Below, one piece after another: positions 61,652 through 64,000 of a DNA stretch of 64,000 nt. The notes under the pieces are model-generated. The model worked only from the letters and a program-made list of their open reading frames with translations. It made no database searches and had not been told where the DNA came from. The first letter of the stretch is position 1; each line of letters starts with the position of its first letter. The stretch is from contig OX411543.1 of assembly GCA_948146395.1 (NCBI GenBank), forward strand, positions 65,545,474 through 65,609,473. The letters run 5' to 3'. The position numbers and the translations under genes were made by a program. The stretch is from Fragum whitleyi (Eukaryota; Mollusca; Bivalvia; Cardiida; Cardiidae).

Positions 61652-63055
61652 TAGCTCACCTGAGCACGAAGTGCTCAAGGTGAGCTATTGTGATGGGCTG
61701 CTGTCCGGCGTCCGTCGTCCGTCGTCAAACTTTACCTTGTGTGCACTCTAGAGGCCACATTCTTGGCCCAAATGTCTTGAAACTTGGTCAGAATGTGTGT
61801 CTCCATCAAATCTTGGTCAAGTTTGAAATTGGGTCAAGTGGGGTCAAAAATGGGGTCAAGGGGTCAAATTTTAGAAAAACCTTGTGTGCACTCTAGAGAC
61901 CACATTTTTGGCCTAAATGTCTTGAAACTTTGTCAGAATGTTTGTCTCCATCAAACCTAGGTCAAGTTCGAAATTGGGTCAAGTGGGATCAAAATGGGGT
62001 CAAGGGGTCAAATTTTAGAAAAACCATATGTGCACTCTGGGGGCCACTTTTTTGGCCCAAATGTCTTGAAACTTGGTCAGGATGTTTATCTCTATTAAAG
62101 CTCGGTCAAGTTTGAAATTGGGTCAAGTGGGGTCAAAAATGGGGTCAAGGGGTCAAATTTTAGAAAAACCTTGTGTGCACTCTAGAGACAACATTTTTGG
62201 CCCAAATGTCTTGAAACCTGGTCAGAATGTTTGTCTCTATTGAATCTTGGTCAAGTTCGAAATTGGGTCAAGTTGGGTCAAAAATGGGGTCAAGGGGTCA
62301 AATTTTAGAAAAACCTTGTTTGTACTCTGGGGGCCACATTTTTGGCCCAAATGTCTTGAAATTTGGTCAGAATGTTTGTCTCTATTAAATCTGGGTCAAG
62401 TTTGAAATAGGGTCAAGTTGGGTCAAAAATGGGGTCAGGGGGTTAAATTTAGAAAAACCTTGTGTGCACTCTAGAGGCCACATTTTTGGCCCAAATATCT
62501 TGAAACTTGGTCAGAATGTTTGTCTCCATCAAATTTCAGTCAACTCAAAATTGGGTCAAGTGGGGTCAAAAATGGGGTCAAGGGGTCAAATTTTAGAAAA
62601 ACCTTATATGCACTCTAGAGGCCACATTTTTGGCCCAAATGTCTTGAAACTTGATCAGAATATTTGTCTCCGTCAAATCTCGGTCAAGTTCAAAATTGGG
62701 TCAAGTGGGGTCAAAAATTAGGTCAAGGGGTCAAATTTAAAAAAAAACCTTGTGTGCACTCTAGAGGCCATTTTTGGCCCAACTGTCTTGAAACTCGGTC
62801 AGAATGTTTGTATCCATCAAATCTTGGTCTAGATCAAAATTGGGTCAAGTCTGATCAAAATTGGGGTCAAGGGTCTAATTCTAGAAAACCTTGTGTGCAC
62901 TCTAGAGGCAGTATATTTGACTCAAATGTATGTCGTCTTGATATCTTTGACTTTTGTTAAGCCAGTAATGAATTTCAAATAAGTTGTGTTGGCACTTTGC
63001 TTCCTTTGTAAACTATATACCTCAGGTGAGCGCTTAAGGGCCAATGGCCCTCTTG
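61652..63055 (+). mobile_element. HINE-like element, AGCTCACCTGAG family, long tandem core
   Basis: TTAGCTCACCTGAGCACGAAG folding with GTGCTCAAGGTGAGC. The core has about eight ~144 bp units (GTGCACTCTAGAGGCCACAT, GGGTCAAGTGGGGTCAAAAA). Near the end CTCAGGTGAGCG, then the hairpin GGGCCAATGGCCC and TCTTG|T. The overlapping open frames across the core are periodicity artefacts. Confidence 0.83.
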
Positions 63056-63195
63056 TATACTATGATCTTATCTGGAGTATATCTCGGAAAAAAAATTGAG
63101 CTTTGATCATAAAACTTCATGGGCAGATAGATCTAAGCAAGGGAAAGTACAGTTCAAAGGAACCATACTCTACCTCGCTTATTATTTGAGTTTAA

Positions 63196-63659
63196 CGAAT
63201 GTTTTCGGGGTATATTGGAATCAGCCTGTCTGTCCGTCTCTCTGTAGACATTTATACTAATAATTTTGTGTCGCGAACCCCTCCTTCAGTTTTCCTTCAA
63301 AAGCTCTGAAAGTTTATACAATTATTTATCACATATTGAAGTCTTGCAAGACGCAATTTTGATGTCCCAACTCCTGCTGCTTAGAGAATTATCTGCCCTT
63401 GAACTTAAGATATTTTTTTTCTTTTCTCACTTATACTAGTAATTTTGTGTCACAAACTCCTCCTTCATTTTTCCTTCAAATGCTTAGATAGTTTAAACAA
63501 TTATTTATTACATGTTGAAGTTTAGCAAGAAGTAATTTTGAAGTCTCAACTTCCCCTGGTTCAAGAATAATCTACCCTTGAACTTCTGATTTTTTTTACT
63601 TTTCTTACACATAAACTATTAATTTTGTAACAAAATAAGAAAAACTCCTTCTTCACTTT
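63196..63659 (+). mobile_element. TATACCCCCGC-family HINE-like fragment
   Basis: AACGAATGTTTTCGGGGTATA and CAGCCTGTCTGTCCGTC, then ~175-180 bp units (AATTTTGTGTCGCGAACCCC) as in 32057-33290. It is interrupted at 63659 by an AGCTCACCTGAG element. Confidence 0.65.
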
Positions 63660-64000
63660 TAGCTCACCTGAGTACAAAGTGCTCAGGGTGATATTTTGGG
63701 TTTACTCGATGGTTGTCGTCCGTCGTCAACATTTACCTTGTAGACACTCTGGAGGCCATATCTTAGCCAAATCAACCTGAAAATTGGCCAGAATGATAAT
63801 CGTGATGAAATCTCGGTCAAGTCCGAATTTGGGTCAAGTGGGGTCAAAAACAAGGTCACGGGGTCAAATCTTTGAAAAACCTTGTGGACACTCTAGAGGC
63901 CATATTTTTAGCCCAATCAACCTGAAAATTTGTCAGACTGATTATCTTGATGAATTCTCAGACAAGTGTGAAATTGAGTCAAGTGGGGTCAAAAAACTAG
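63660..64000 (+). mobile_element. AGCTCACCTGAG-family HINE-like element, runs off the window
   Basis: TTAGCTCACCTGAGTACAAAG with the internal inverse GTGCTCAGGGTGA, then units with GACACTCTGGAGGCC and GGGTCAAGTGGGGTCAAAAA, as in 61652-63055. The 3' end lies outside the window. Inserted between T residues of the fragment at 63196. Confidence 0.7.

Noticed and set aside
61690..62960. Several 60-98 codon frames between 61690 and 62960
   Set aside because: Same reason: ~144-bp tandem units of an AGCTCACCTGAG element give repeated peptide motifs in shifting frames.

Overview
The window is animal nuclear DNA: AT-rich, intron-rich and packed with non-autonomous transposable elements. It is most probably from a bivalve mollusc. 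The basis is the repeats (units opening AGCTCACCTGAGCAC, TCCGTCCGTCCG-headed elements with tandem cores, and tRNA-headed SINEs), which resemble bivalve repeats I know; the species cannot be named from this sequence.

One protein-coding gene dominates. It is a complete importin-11 (IPO11) gene on the + strand, with 25 coding exons from the ATG at 6461 to the TGA at 48749-48751. The exons join in frame at every junction into a 970-residue protein, close to the ~975 residues of vertebrate importin-11. Twenty-three of the 24 introns are GT-AG. The exon 14-15 intron is AT-AC with textbook U12-type donor and branch site. Coding sequence is about 2.9 kb of a 42.3 kb locus. Exon 1 carries 4 nt of leader behind a splice acceptor, so the transcription start lies upstream, in or beyond 1-6456. 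No second protein gene could be supported on either strand.

Nearly all the rest is mobile DNA. The commonest class (at least 18 copies or fragments) shares one architecture across families of unrelated sequence: a T|T insertion context, a 5' end such as AGCTCACCTGAG or TATACCCCCGC that often folds on itself, usually a TCCG-type microsatellite head and a tandem core of ~120-190 bp units, an inverted copy of the 5' end near the 3' end, then a 3' hairpin followed by TCT(A/T)G|T. This matches the Helentron-associated (HINE/DINE-1-like) rolling-circle layout and is the main structural finding. Other elements are a 2.4 kb CACTA-type element (28453-30875), a 4.1 kb TIR element inserted into one of the rolling-circle copies (10070-14186), a pogo/Tigger remnant (39687-40783), two large TIR elements downstream of the gene, foldback MITEs and tRNA-derived SINEs.

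Layout: 1-6456 upstream region with a CpG-rich patch, a degenerate tandem repeat and two HINE-like elements, one holding a run of AGGTCA half-sites; 6457-48751 IPO11 with element-filled introns; 48752-50476 3' flank with a SINE and a repeat copy; 50477-54475 HINE-like elements, some nested; 54501-57243 TIR element with CRE palindromes in both ends; 57247-61135 element with long inverted arms bracketed by direct repeats; 61155-64000 further HINE-like elements. Several insertions lie within 10-45 bp of exon boundaries, and a 49-bp tandem array has made four extra copies of the exon 24 splice acceptor.
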